In this document: positions 32,573-44,802 of the stretch, one piece after another
Layout of the letters: every line of letters starts with the position of its first letter
Position numbering within the stretch: the first letter of the stretch is position 1
Source of the DNA: Cercophora sp. LCS_1
Lineage: Eukaryota; Ascomycota; Sordariomycetes; Sordariales; Lasiosphaeriaceae
Reading direction: 5' to 3'
DNA: 64,000 bases
NCBI GenBank assembly: GCA_036250225.1
Contig: JAPZLL010000044.1
Coordinates: 232,729 to 296,728 of the forward strand
The notes under the pieces: generated by a model
What the model was told of the DNA's origin: nothing
Seen by the model: only the letters and a program-made list of their open reading frames with translations
The model's database searches: none
Made by a program: the position numbers and the translations under genes

Positions 32573-33178
32573 TTCAGATTGACAATGGTGGTAAAATTAG
32601 CGGTGAGCGGGTGGCGACGACGCGTGTCAGAGTGACGGGAGTTATAGACGGCTCTCCCTGGCGACTCCAATCCCTTGCGGCGACACAATGGTACAATACC
32701 TCCCGACACGGCAGCCCGTGGGCGGCCTCCCGACGACTGCAGCAACACCAAGCGACGGAACCCGGAAAATGGCTCGCGATGAATGACAAAACCCTGGAAC
32801 AGGGAAAGGTGACGACCCCGCGCAGTTAGGGGATACACCGCTCTTAAGTTTTCGCTGGCTGGCACCAGGTAGCTTGGCGGTGGTGGAATGCGGCCGTGAC
32901 AAACCAGTGACGGGCCCAGAGGTAGGGTGCATCCGCACCGTGCACGTGCACGCGCACAGCCACTCAGTCCTGCAGCAGGCCGGGATCAAGGGTCTAGACC
33001 ACTGTGAGCGTTTGGGTCGTGCAACACTTGGATTTTCGGCTTGTCTTTTTGGGATACGTACATGAGCGATGCCCGAGTCAGAGGGAAAGAGGTTTGCCCC
33101 GAACGCATCCGGCACGAGTGGGCCCAGGGATCTGCGGGGCGGTTGAACCAAGGGAATCGCCGTCATTCTAGTGGCCGA
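32573..33178. promoter_or_regulatory. Intergenic upstream of GNAT gene
   Basis: About 600 bp between the GNAT start and the Trk stop. It holds an alternating purine-pyrimidine stretch (gtgcacgtgcacgcgcaca, about 32939-32957) and otherwise nothing I recognise. Confidence 0.4.
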
Positions 33179-35405
33179 TCAAACGGGGTGTGGGGAAAGG
33201 GATTGCGGCCCACCGTTCTCCTGCCTCCAAAGCAACCTGCTCACCCGGATCTCTTGGTCTTCTTCCTCCAGAAACAGGTGCTCGCCAGGAAGTCGAACGG
33301 CGCGGTCTAGTGCCACAGGCAGTCCACGATGTCGCCCACGCAGCATCACCAGACACAGCACCAGCTTACTCCCATCGTACCAGCCGCCTGAAAAGGAAAA
33401 GTTTTGCGTGGGAAGCCCAACAGAGATGCCGACAGTTCCGTACGCTGAAACGACCTCGAAGATAACGTTGAAGACATTGAATGTCAGGGGGTCTTCCAGG
33501 AAATGGCGCGTCTCGATAGTGGTGATGGCAAACACGGCGAGGGCCAGCCACCACAAATCATGAGCCAGCTGACTGCGAACCTGCTGGTTGATGAATGCCA
33601 ATCTTTCCTCCAGTCGTGAGGTTTTAGCTGGAATCGTCTGTGCACCGACTCCTTGGAAGGACAGGGTCTGTCGCAAGGCTGTCCCGAAGAGCGTCTCGTC
33701 GTTACTTGGGGAGCCTACTCTGGGGTGTGTCGATTCCGGGTCATCGGGTGTGAACTTAGTGTTAGGGTAGATGCCCAAGGAACGCTCCTCGTAAACGTTC
33801 GAATGTCTCATGGTGATGACCACAGGATATACAGAGACGTACATCATAATAACATACATTACCTGCAGTCCGGCATAGGCAGCTGATATCGGGATGACAT
33901 AGAAGCCACCGCTTCTCACCGCTGCGATCCAAGGTCAGCACATTGTCCCAGACCCATCGGGACCAAGGCTTACCTAGAGCTTGGAACAAACCGTCTAGGA
34001 TGCGCGGTCCGAGTGGGATAGCGTCGATGACGGGGTTGCCAAAGTTCAAGATCTCAAAGAGGAGCCAGTCAATACCGTTGAGAAGAAGAACCATGAAGAA
34101 CAGCCACCAGGTAGCCCGCGACGGAAAGAGGTTAGTATACACCCGTCGCGGGTACTGCAGGATAAACTCCAACGTCAGCTTTGTGTCGACATAGGCGTTG
34201 TCATCGGTGACAAGCTGAAGACCCTTCCACGCTGTCCAAAAAATGAGGCGGAGGAAGAGAGGGTATGCCGTGTTTCCGGCGAGAATTAGGAGACCCATGG
34301 TGATGAGGACAAAGTAAGCCTGCTGAAAAGGAATCATGTTGAGGTCGATGAGAGACATGCCGCTGTTGTTGAAAGCGGACACGGCGTAAAAAATGCCAGC
34401 CCACCAAGGGTGAATCCCGTTGGACGTGGCAACGTCGGGCGAGTTGTATGCGATCCAGCCGCCGACGGCAACCGCGCCAAGGAATTGCCAGAGAAGGGAG
34501 TACAGTGGAACAACGATGGACAACATCTTCAAGGCCCGGTACTCGTAGCCACCAAGGCGGTCTCGCTCCTCAGCCGTCAGATCGTGAAACATGGCGCTAC
34601 GTCCGGCGGTACCCTTAGCGATGATTCTGCGCCACTGTGAGCGGTCATCATTGTCGTCGCTGCTGTCTGGTCGGGGGCCAAATGTTGCCATGTTTCTTCT
34701 AGATAGGAGCGACCCGCGCCTGTAGGCAGAGGTAGCGTCGGAGTTGGGGCGGAGTGCTCCGGAGAAGGCAACATGGCCACCAGAGGCCAAGAGGGTTGTG
34801 GCATGAGAGGACCTCCCATCATGAACCGGGATGGGGGCGGTGCTCGGGCCCGGGGCCTCGGTTTGACTATTGGTGCCAAGCGCGTCTTCTCGATCAGACT
34901 CGGAATCCTTCGCTGCCTGACGGCTAGATCCTTTGCGTGACGACATGATCCTCTGCAGTGGGCCCAAGGTCCGGGATGCATCTCGCTGTCGTGTGGTTCG
35001 CTCGCGTTCGGCTTGGACAATCTCGTCGAAATGGCGCTCAAAGGCGCGCTTCCTCGCCAGGACGGTGACAATCGAGACCCATATCGTACTACCGACGATG
35101 ATAAGCAGCCACAGCATGACCTGCTGCCACGTGGTGACTTGGCTGAGGTTGACGGTGTTGAGCCCGGACTCGGTCATGGCCGACACAACGAGAAAGAGCG
35201 AATCGACATAGCTGACCTTGAAGCTGGTACTCGAGGCCCAAAAGACTGCGGATGCGACGAGACAGGTGAGGATGAAGTAGGCATAGTGGATGGTGATGAA
35301 GTTGGCGGGCGGCATCGTCGCGATGACGCCACTGGCCAAAGTCTTCAACTTGGGGTGAAGATCGAGTCGCTCGCGACACCTTTGAAAAAGGGTTGGGCGC
35401 GCCAT
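33179..35405 (-). CDS. trk1: Trk-type potassium transporter
   Basis: Exons 35405-33974 and 33921-33179 join across a 52-bp intron (GTAAGC donor, CGCAG acceptor) to give 724 residues. An in-frame ATG at 35672 would add 89 residues of unremarkable sequence; the start at 35405 (MARPTLFQ) just precedes the first helix and fits the family. Pore-loop signatures of the fourfold Trk/HKT fold are visible: SAMTESGLNT, SAFNNSGMS and EVVSAYGTVGIS. A hydrophilic loop rich in Ser and charged residues separates the first pore from the rest, as in yeast Trk1. The C-terminus has MLRGRHRGLPVALDRAV, conserved in fungal Trk proteins. It takes up potassium across the plasma membrane and looks intact. Confidence 0.92.
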
Positions 35406-36001
35406 GGTCGAGTGGACCTGCGAGATCCCGCGCTCCTTCCACCGCCGACTTGCAAACCTTGGACCTTGTGTCACTAGGTAGGTATGGTGAGGAAGGACCG
35501 TCCGGCCTTCCGGAATTTTGGCTCGACACGAAGTCACGTGAGAGGCGTCAGGAAAATGCCCACCCACAGACCATGGATGTGAAGCTCGGACCGGGTTACC
35601 GTTTATCTCTCTCATTTTTTCTTCAACTTCTTCGACGTCAATGACCTCGCCTAGTATTCGTACACGTCTCACCTATACATACGAACTTCCCCTTCGCCTT
35701 CTACTCATACACTGAACAAACAGTCAACAAACAGTCACCCCTAAAACGGCGGACCACCGCCAAACCGCTCCCTCAACTATCGCAGACATCCTTGCTTGGC
35801 CTCCATCCTCATGAACAAGTAAACGCTCGTGTCCTTATCGATAGCTTGACGCCATCCCAACGTGGTCTCCAGCCCAATTCAGCCAACCCCTTTTGCATCG
35901 AGGCCAACCAGACAACTACTGGGCGTGGGCTTTTTTTTTTTTTTTTTTTGCAACGCCTACTGGTAATAACTCATTGACACACCGTGGCCGCATTGCACTA
36001 T
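35406..36001. other. Trk upstream region with T run
   Basis: Between the Trk start and the stop of the next gene. It includes the optional 5' extension of the Trk frame (to 35672) and a run of 19 T at 35931-35949. Confidence 0.45.
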
Positions 36002-37825
36002 TCACCGCCCCCCCTCATCCCCGACCACGAGCCTCCGGACGCCCACACCGCCACCCCCGTCGGTACCTTCATCCGCGAACTTGAAGGTAATCTTTTCCTC
36101 CTCCTCTCCTGGTTTTCCACTGGTGTACAAGGTTCTCAGACGCCGATAAACTTGCCCTAGGTCAAGCACAAGCGCCGCAAAGACAGGATCGCGCACCTCG
36201 GAAACGACGTCGTGTCTGTATAAAACTGAGACAAAGACAAAGACCAGGCCGCTGAAGATGCCGACGCCAATGACAAAGACCCAGGGCAAAAACCAGCGCA
36301 TGTCAATGCGGAGCGTAATCAGATATTCCGGCGCAAACACTTCGGAGGACACAGACGCTTCTCCCTGAAACGTGTCCGTCATGGCATTCCAGGTGGCCTG
36401 GTACGACAGTCTCATCATGCCACGGGTGTATGCGTCAAGGTTATTCCAGAACCGCGCGCCTGTTCCATTCATGATGGCAATGTTGAGCATAACCTCGGGC
36501 AACGTGTCCAGGATTGGGAGGACTAAGGGATCTGAGATGTCCTGACCGAGCACCCCGTCGGACGGAAGAATGGCCTCTGCAGTCCTGCTGGACACCACCG
36601 AGCAATTGGAGCAACGGAACGAGCCCGCCCTGATCGATGCCTTGGCGATGGCATAGCAGTTGATTGCGTACAATTCATCTTTCTCGCCAATCCTCATGTA
36701 CCAGTGCATCGGGTATAGATCAACGGCGGGGAGGTCACCAAAGTACCGTGACGTCTTGGGACACTTGTCGTCCTTTGGGTTCTCGACACGCTCAACCAAT
36801 ACGGCAATAAATCTTTCGTCCTCGAATGCCTTCGATTCGGGAAAGGCATAGCGATTCAGGGGCTTGGATACGAACTTGATGGAGCTGGGTGTCCATGGCG
36901 TGGTCTTGAGGATACCAGTATTCCCAATGACTGTCTTTGTCATGACACCAGCTGCGCTGCTGATGTTAAGGAACCCCTTGCCGTCATCGGTGATTGCGGA
37001 CAGAAGAGTTGAGCTTAGCGATTCGCCGGGATCCGAAACCCATTCCAGCTTGTCAACCATGAAGAACGGCACCGAGAGTCGGGTAATTGTCGAGTTGACC
37101 AATATGTGTTCAGTTGCCGGGAGGAACCTCCGCATCACAGCCGTCGTACCTTCGAACATCGGCGAGGGACCCGCAAACGCCGTGCCCGCGCTCTTAACGA
37201 CGAGTTTCTCCCTTTCTTCCTCAAAGATGTTGAATTTGTCCCACTCAATCGACTCGCCCGCCACGGGAAGGGAGATGGTGGTGCTTGAGTTCTGGCTCTG
37301 CACAGCGATCGGTGTCCAGGCGATGGAAGCAGCGAGTAGCGGCTTCGGGAGGTGCTTAACGAAGAATGACGCAGCGGTTGTGACGACCAAGAGATACGAT
37401 AGTCGGCGATATTGTCGTCCAAACCCGCCCAGCCGAGGCAGACCGCCATGGGCGAGTCGACTGAGTTCTGGAAGTCGAGCGCCTCGTGTGGCGAGCAGCA
37501 GGTATATCATCCGCCATGCTGCAATAGCACACCAAGGTGTGTAGACACCTGCGATGATGACCTCGGCCAGAGATATCAGAGCCGACACCTCGGTTTGGTA
37601 GAGAGGAAAGGCCGGGGTCACGGCGGAGCGGCTCCCAACACGGAACGGTCTGTCTTGAACCTGAAAGAAGAGAACGTACGCAAAGGCGGGGTAAAGAAAG
37701 AAGAAGAGCCAAAAGTACGCGTTGTGAAAGATGACTCGGAAAAGGCGCCCTCTCCGCCGGAAGGTCTCCTCGGGGGCCGGCCCCGGATCAGCTCTGGAGT
37801 GATGGGCCATATGTGTGATCGACAT
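36002..37825 (-). CDS. Fungal membrane protein of unknown function
   Basis: Intronless, 607 residues. Hydrophobic segments lie near residues 35-55 (AYFWLFFFLYPAFAYVLFF), 82-105, 145-165 (LSYLLVVTTAASFF) and 510-540 (FLPWVFVIGVGIFSGLVFVF). The long middle part, with several N-glycosylation sequons and a CSNC cysteine pair, is probably outside the membrane, and a charged tail follows the last helix. The overall layout resembles the protein at 3.2-5.3 kb, though I see no clear residue-level similarity. Proteins of this kind are common and uncharacterised in filamentous ascomycetes. I cannot give a function. Confidence 0.75.
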   Translation of the reverse strand: MSITHMAHHSRADPGPAPEETFRRRGRLFRVIFHNAYFWLFFFLYPAFAYVLFFQVQDRPFRVGSRSAVTPAFPLYQTEVSALISLAEVIIAGVYTPWCAIAAWRMIYLLLATRGARLPELSRLAHGGLPRLGGFGRQYRRLSYLLVVTTAASFFVKHLPKPLLAASIAWTPIAVQSQNSSTTISLPVAGESIEWDKFNIFEEEREKLVVKSAGTAFAGPSPMFEGTTAVMRRFLPATEHILVNSTITRLSVPFFMVDKLEWVSDPGESLSSTLLSAITDDGKGFLNISSAAGVMTKTVIGNTGILKTTPWTPSSIKFVSKPLNRYAFPESKAFEDERFIAVLVERVENPKDDKCPKTSRYFGDLPAVDLYPMHWYMRIGEKDELYAINCYAIAKASIRAGSFRCSNCSVVSSRTAEAILPSDGVLGQDISDPLVLPILDTLPEVMLNIAIMNGTGARFWNNLDAYTRGMMRLSYQATWNAMTDTFQGEASVSSEVFAPEYLITLRIDMRWFLPWVFVIGVGIFSGLVFVFVSVLYRHDVVSEVRDPVFAALVLDLGQVYRRLRTLYTSGKPGEEEEKITFKFADEGTDGGGGVGVRRLVVGDEGGR

Positions 37826-39611
37826 GACGCGTGGGAGGTAGAATGCCGGGTTGAATGGTTTTGATGATCAAAGATCGAACAGGAACGAGTGTGGTACCAG
37901 GGTTGGTGAGCGAGTGATGGACGGAACAAGCTGCGAGATGGAGGGCGAGCAAAGGGACGAGATTTTGATCTCGACAGCGACATCCGGAGGGCGCCAACGG
38001 CGCGAGCCTTATCCTCACGAAGACACCAACCTTTTGCCCGACTTTAGGTACACGACTCGGTCTGAAGATGCATCTGTGCCTGCTAAGGAGCTGAACGGCC
38101 ACCCCCTACCTTGGGCCTCAACGCGCCGCTGTTCTGACCCTTTTCTGCGTATCGCCGAAACACCTCAGCTCTCCCACTTTTTATCCAGATGGGGTGCACA
38201 AAGTGTGTAATGCGCACTGCGCAGAGCCTCATCAGGGAGATTGGAAGATGTTGATTCACTTGGCAAAATTGAGCCTGCGTTGATGGCGTGCCACCTGAGC
38301 CTATGACGACCGCAGAGTGCTACCCCACTAACCGAACACAGGCAAGTCCGGGGATCTTGTCGAAACACAGACCCCGTTTCAGGCCAAATGCAGGTGCCGT
38401 GCGGGAGACCGATAAACCTCCTGGTCAGAGCCTTGTCAACGAAAACTAAAAGCGGCTCCTGACCGAGAATGACGTGATGGTGTCGGTGTCTCATTGGCTA
38501 CTCATCCATTCGTTGCAGGTGCCAGACCACCCCTTTGGGTTGGGAATTGCAGGGATGTGGCGGGTGGTCTGGACTCTGGAGAAGCAGCCGCGGCCAAGTT
38601 AGGGCGACAACTCAGACATGCGGGCGTCTGGCCCACTCCAGTTAGGCGCGGAACAAGATGAAGACAAGTGGCTTTGATGAAGGGTTTCCCAACGACAATG
38701 TTGGGGTCCTCGCGGACTTCTTCGACGTACTGGGTGCGATGTTCAGAGCCCAATGCCAGGGGTTGAGGTACCCGTTCCCAGCTCAACCGACAAGGCCGCG
38801 TCTGAAACTTGACAGCCTTGGGCGGGACGTCGAAACATTCTGGCCCGGTAACCATGTCCACATTTAACTACAACGCCGAACAACGATCTCGCCTTTTCGC
38901 TTGCGGTTAATGAGCTCTTGCTATATTTGGATATCGAAGAAGTCATCGCGAACTCGCTCAGTTTTCTTCAGCTGGCGCCGGTCAGGAGAATCCAGTGACC
39001 TCGCGTTGCAGCCTTTCCTCTCTTCGGACTCTTTCCACGTTTCGTCTTTGACACCATCGGCCTCGTTTTCCGAGCAATGCCTCCTAGAGCAATCCGTTCG
39101 GCCGACTCTTATAGCCTTACGGCGCCAAAATGGAGACGTTACTAATTTAAACTAGCGGTGCTGAACATTTGGGGGGCGCAAATTTGGGGGCTGAGCCCGA
39201 AGCGGATGGTCGGGTTCAACTCCGTGGTGGGCTCGGCCGAACTTCGCAATCATGGAATTACTTGCGCAACGCCTTAGATTATGGGCTGTGTTGCTCTCGC
39301 AACGGTTCAACGTCGGACGACATATGCTGGGGTTTGGTCGCGTTTTGTCGTCCAACGTTAAAGTGACATCCGCATCCGAGGGCACTTTTGGTTGGAGTGA
39401 TGGGTGTCAACCAGAACGCTGACCGTGGACCATCAAATCTGTACGAATGTGAGCTTGAAAGCCATGTCGTTGAGCCAGGGGACCCTGTTCGACTCGGGGG
39501 AGAGGATGCACAAGATGGCAGAGAATTCGGAAAGGAGCCTCCTCTCTAGACCGTATCATCCGAGCACCTCAAACCCTTGCCACCGCCAGCACACCTGGCC
39601 ACTCTCGCACC
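37826..39611. other. Gene-poor stretch, no gene seen
   Basis: About 1.8 kb. Frames such as 38502-38861 (minus) have no start context, splice sites or motifs that would support a gene. Nothing else is recognisable. Confidence 0.45.
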
Positions 39612-41051
39612 ATGGTAGGATGGAGCGCAACTTTCGATGCGCGGGTCCACGCAATCGACAGATCCCAGCTACCAGAACAGCTGAACCTCGAACTCAGGGT
39701 TCAGGACGTCACCATAAAAGCAACGATGATGAAACCAACAAGCACCTGGCAGGTGGTGCCATGGGAAGAAGCTCAGCAGCTGACTCCGGAATCTATTGTT
39801 CGAGTAGCAGAGACACCTTTCTACAAAGCCGGGACGACAGAGACCTCGTACACCACTACCGACCCCATCGATCTGAGCAGCCTGGAGGTACTCGCCTACG
39901 CGCCTGCCAGCCCGACTCGCCCACTAGACAATCAAGACTCTGGAACCACTCCCGTCTTGGACAAGCGGAATGCCGCTTCACACGCCATCTCCAAGCTTCA
40001 CTCAGGGGTGTGTGAACTCGTGGCCGAATTCCTCGGCTCGCATGGTTTCCAACGTGTTTATCCACCGTGAACACTCAAATTCACGGTGGCTCGCGGCGAC
40101 GACTACCAGCACTTGCCCCTCTTTGGCCATGATGCCTTGCTTGCTCGGACCTCGGATTACGAACAGCAGATGGCCGTGTCCACTGACATGCAGCGCGCCT
40201 TCAGATTGTCCCTGTCTTCCGCATTGACAAAACGCCCAATCGGTGGGAGAGAGAACTGGGAGCGGTTAGATGCTTAGTTTCCCAATTCTTCAATAGATCG
40301 GTTTGACTGACGCTCAGCAAAGTTTACGGACCTTGACATGGTCATGGCTTTTGACAATGACTACCACGAGATTGTGGGTCTTGTCGAGCTAATGGTACTC
40401 TTCGTGTTCACGGAGTTGGAAGAACGTGAACCATATCGACAGCTGGTTGAAGTGGTTCGAAGGCACTATCCCTCTGCAAAGCCATTTCAGCTTGGGATAG
40501 ATGAGGACTGCAAAGTTCGCCGGACCACATTTTTGGGAGCAAAGCGGATCCTGCGGGAGAAGGTTGGTGGCGAGACTGATGATGATAAGAACTTTACGTA
40601 TGTTGAGCCACTCCCTCGACTCTGTGTTTCGTGTGCTCATGGAATGCAGCGACAGAGAAGAAGTGTTGTTAGGCCAGCATTTCCGCACATCTCCTAACTT
40701 TGGGGAGACGGACATGTTTACCATCGACCAGTACCCAGCGCACCTACAGCCGTTCAACTCGCAAAAGAGCCCCAATGCCCCGGGACTAACTAATACATGG
40801 AATATCATTTCTCGTGGGCGTTCCATCTGTTCAGGGAGTGAGCGCATCCATAACGACTATGTGAGGCGATGCGCGCCGAAGTCCGTGGTCCACCAATGGA
40901 TCCCGGCGAGGAGAAGTGGCGGGCTTACTTGGACGACTTCAAAGCCGGCATGCCGAAGCACGGAGCTTGCGGACTGGGTGTTGATAGAATGCTGCAAACC
41001 TTCCTGGGGTTGGATAGTGTTCACGAGGTTCTTCTCTCTCAAACGGGGTAG
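39612..41051 (+). pseudogene. Aspartyl-tRNA-synthetase-like paralogue, disrupted
   Basis: Collinear pieces of a class II aspartyl-tRNA synthetase are spread over three frames. The N-terminal part has a VVPWEEAQQL region and LDKRNAASHAISKLHSGVCELV; motif 3 appears as HGACGLGVDRM. Motif 2 becomes visible only if a frame shift near 40190 is allowed (VPVFRIDK). Two plausible introns remain (40265-40322 and 40598-40649, GTATGT donor). Disruptions are an in-frame TGA at 40068, one missing base near 40190 and one near 40866. An active synthetase also needs an N-terminal region not found here. It is probably a dead or dying duplicate, since the housekeeping copy should be elsewhere, unless the breaks are assembly errors. 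Confidence 0.75.
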
Positions 41052-41086
41052 TACTACGAGTTAGCGGTTCGATAGATTCTGGAATT

Positions 41087-42360
41087 TCATCCCTGTGATC
41101 TGTCAACGATAACCTCGCGCGGCATGTCACCGCAATCGTGCAGCTCGATGGATTCTGTCCTTGCAATGCGCCTCCAGCCCTGCCATCTCCTGCGAAGCTC
41201 AGTCAACAAGAACCCGAACCCATAACTATTGAAGACGATCAAGGTGATCACCGTCACCACCAGAGCCCCGATCTGGTCCATGTCCCACAACGACGCCCCG
41301 GTCACCGGAACAACGGATCCAACTTTGCCCAGACTGACGGCGAAAAAGATGACCTGCACCAAACCAAACACAACGACCCTCTCGACTCTCGGCCGATACA
41401 CCGTCGTCCGATACGGATACTCCTCGCTCAACCTCTCCCCATGAACCGGGGCATACAGCATGACCACAAACAACATGACATAAACAGGAATCAACAGCTC
41501 ACGCGTATAAGCATACGGCTCCCCAATCAAGCTGACAACAAACCCATGCACCAAAAGCGCACACCCCTTCCACGCCCAGCTCCTGTTCGTCGCCGGAAAA
41601 AAGACCGGCTCAAACTCGACCCCATCAACCTGCCACGACAACCTCGCCGTCGGCCCAAACACGACCAGCGCCGAAAACAGGACAAACACAGCCGCACTCA
41701 TCTGCGCGTCAACTTTACACCGCACCAACCTCACAAAAACATCCAAGAGCGCAACAACCGGGTACGCCAACGCCGCAAACATGACCCCATCCACCACATC
41801 CGCCGGCTCTGCGCTCCCCCACCGCGGCAGCGGAAAGCCCTCATCCGCCACGACACGCTCTCGCAGCGCCTCGCTCACGGCGCACTTGGAATGCCAAATC
41901 GACGAAACGGAGGCCACGTAAGCGGTGACCAACCACGCGAGATACGCGCCGGGGCCGTACCACCCACTTACGTCGTCAATGACAGGTTCAACCACGGTCG
42001 CGTTGCGTTTAGCTTCGTACGACATGCATCGGCCTGCGACGTCGTTGTGACCGAAGTCGTTGAGGAGGTCGTAGTCGGGCACGTAGGCCATTTCGGAGGC
42101 GACTTGGAGGCCGAACGATAGCCAGATGAGCCAGTTGGTTGGGTTCCAGAGGACGGGGGTTAGGCAGAGGAAGAGCCAGATTATGGCGAGGCCTGAGGGC
42201 ATGTAGAGAACATTGAGGCTGTGGGTACGGGAAGGTGATGTGGTTAGTTTTGATGCAGGACAGGGGGGTGCGAGGGGATGACGTGCAGCTGCAGACCCCA
42301 GAGCATAAGGAGCATCTTCCAGTCGTAGACGGTTTTGTCTTTTTTATTTGGGGATGGCAT
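41087..42360 (-). CDS. Polytopic membrane protein, frame break after exon start
   Basis: The main frame (42202-41087) encodes about nine hydrophobic segments. An upstream piece from the ATG at 42360 (ending IPSHPPVLHQN before a TAA at about 42246) belongs to the same protein: restoring one base there reads on through a short loop into LNVLYMPSGLAIIWLFL. A 43-bp intron using a GTCCTG donor and CCCACAG acceptor does not keep the frame, so the break looks like a one-base deletion. The expected product is about 420 residues. It is a membrane protein of a fungal family with a conserved WNPTNWLIWLSFGLQ segment, of unknown function. It converges with the synthetase relic. Confidence 0.7.
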
Positions 42361-42809
42361 TTTGGCGTTACTTTTGAGTGCGTGGGGGTTTTTTTGGTCT
42401 AAAGAGGTTGAAGTCGTGGATGTATATCTGATGATAAGAGTTGGAGGAAGGAACTCGAGCGGGGTCGGCGGGATGCCTGGGTTGTTGGTTGCCTCCGTCC
42501 GGTTCAACGTTCGGCCGCAAATATGGGGGTTGCATTGGAGCCTTGTGCAGCCACGTTGGCAACACACATGTCGAAAACCAAACGTCGAGTGATTTGATTG
42601 TGTGTCTGTAAATGTGAATGGATGTATGATGATATCCCATGATCTTTGCGAAAAAAAAAAAAAAAAATCAGCGTGCTCCCCGCGAGGAGAGCCGGCAAAC
42701 AGAAGCGAACAGTCTACGTCTGACCCGTCAAAGTGTCTTCCCAAACCCCAAGATCCAAGTAAAAATCCATCACTTCCATTTATCCCCGCCCTTCCTTCCG
42801 TTCACTCCC
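42361..42809. other. Intergenic with A run
   Basis: About 450 bp upstream of the membrane protein gene and downstream of the eqolisin. It contains a run of 17 A at 42651-42667. No gene is seen. Confidence 0.5.
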
Positions 42810-43771
42810 CTAAGGGCTCCAAGCCCTCAACGACGAATCACCCGTCTCAACAGACGAACACTGTCCGGGAATAACCTTCTGGATGGCCCCCAGAACACCC
42901 AAGTTGGAATTATCCAACCGCGTCGCGCGCGCATTGCGAAAGGTAACCTCGTCAAACTTGGGCATGTCTAAGAGCTGCCCAAAGTACTGCGGTGTTTCAG
43001 CAATCCAATCGGCGTCAATACCCCCAATAGTACCGGCTCCTCGCTCGTCAGCAGTCCAGGTGATACGCTCCTGGCGGCCAGTGGACTGGTTTTGGATCAC
43101 CAGGGTTGCGTTTCTGGGTGTGTTGACGGTGATGTCCACTTTCATAACGTTTCCTGGGGAGACAGGGAAGTTGGGCAGGGTGTAGGATGAGCCGGGGACC
43201 CATTGGACCCAGACCATGTGGGTGTTGCTGCCTGAGGGGTCGTTGACCTGTTGTTGGTGTTAATATCCAGGGTGGTGAAATGCTTGGAATATGACAACAT
43301 ACGACGCAGTTTGTTCCTGCTTGAACCAGTGAAGAGGTGTACGTGTCTCCGTCAATGCCAACCCACGGTGCGACGGCTTGGGGGAATCTGATGCGGCTAA
43401 AGTTCATGTTGGGACTACAGCCGGGGTGGTTGAAGGTGCCGGTGATGAACTTGATTCGGTTGGATGCTTGGGCACGACCAACTGTGCCACAGTCTGTTGT
43501 TGACATCATGTCAGCTGGCGTGAAGGATTGGAGGACCAAGAGACAAACAGTTCCCGCTGTTCTCGACTTTGTTGGCCCTGGCGGCGAGCTTGGCGCCTGC
43601 GACGGGGGTCGAGGAGCCAGGTACAAACTCGAGCTTGGTAAGGTTGAACTCTGACTCGGGAAGAGGAACGCCGTTTTGACTCCCGGACCATTCAATCTCG
43701 AAGCCATCCAACTTGAATGCGGTTGATTGCTGAGCCACGAGGGCGGCGAGAAGGGTGGTTGCGTATTTCAT
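42810..43771 (-). CDS. Secreted eqolisin (peptidase family G1)
   Basis: Exons 43771-43549, 43493-43303 and 43247-42810 with two 55-bp introns give 283 residues. A signal peptide ends near STAF (residue 19), followed by a likely propeptide. The mature domain has the family marks FITGTFNHPGC, APWVGIDGDT, an MVWVQWVPG strand and ADWIAETP, where the last corresponds to the (A/E)-W-I-x-E segment that carries the catalytic glutamate in scytalidoglutamic-type peptidases. The catalytic glutamine should lie in the first conserved strand region, but I cannot place it with certainty. These enzymes are secreted and work at acid pH, degrading protein outside the cell. The gene looks intact. Confidence 0.87.
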
Positions 43772-44802
43772 TCTGATGGATGTTTTGATGAAAGATCAGG
43801 TGAAGGGAACTGGTAGAGGACTATGCTCGTGATGATGAGGGATATTGAAAATACTGTGATGATAGAGACCTTTTATATTAATTCTTTGAGCGAGGGCATG
43901 CCGTTTCCGTGTATAAGTTCCCGTTATAAGGCAGATTTTCCATTGCTGCCGGACATAGCAATCATGAAGGCTTGCGTTGCTTGTCCGTGAGCATTCATCG
44001 TGACCTTCCTTCATCCTGCTGCAGGGGCAGCTTCAAGGCCTCGTTGGCTGTGTCGACATCAAGAGAGCCCAGAGTTCTGTGCTCGCCCAGCTGCGCGGGT
44101 CGGCAATGCAACGTACCTGCATAATCGTGGACTGTGGCGGCCGCATGTCTGACCACGGTGTGGGACCGAAGTCATGGGGAGGCTGATTGTTGCTCGCGTG
44201 GAAACCTGGGTCGGATTTCAGTAGTATTTCGTGTGATTAGTGTTGGATGCGATTGGCGTTGGGGGTCTGCGCCTTAAACCAGGGGCTTGAAGAGCGCGCT
44301 GTTGGCTAGGAAACCCGATTTCCGGGGATCGAGCGCACCATGCATGAACCAAGAGCGGGAGGCGACCCGACGATGACGAAGGCAAGAGCCCGATGGGGAT
44401 GGTGAAGGTGGCACATTTTCTGACCCCACCTTGTGGGCAAGGCGAATTTGGGATGAACCGGCAGCTAAGCTCCATGATGCACGCGCTACCGGACTGAGAG
44501 CTTCGAGGGAAGGTGCAAGTCGACATCTCCTGGCTTTGGATTGGCAGGCACAGCCATAACAGGTTTGGTTTCTGTCCGAAAAAGATTCCAAGCTGCCCTT
44601 CCCTATTTTGGAATTTTCTGTAGTCAAACAATGCGAGGCGGGGTTCAACTTGGCTTGTCTTGTTTTCCCCTCATCTCGATAGCACAAATTCATCGCCTTG
44701 GTCTTACCATCACATCCTGGTACATATCATTGCCCTCGCATCCATGCAGATACCTTGTATGAATCCTCAACTCCAACTTGGGTCGATTGACCGCGTTTCA
44801 GA
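43772..44802. promoter_or_regulatory. Divergent intergenic region, eqolisin / HET
   Basis: About 1 kb between divergent genes, holding both promoters. The short frames on the minus strand (44218-44693) show no support as genes. Confidence 0.4.

Noticed and set aside
35406..35672. 89-residue N-terminal extension of the Trk transporter
   Set aside because: The extra residues show no family similarity, and the ATG at 35405 precedes the first helix at the usual distance.
42236..42278. 43-bp GT-AG intron in the polytopic membrane protein
   Set aside because: It leaves the downstream exon in the wrong phase; a one-base deletion explains the sequence better.
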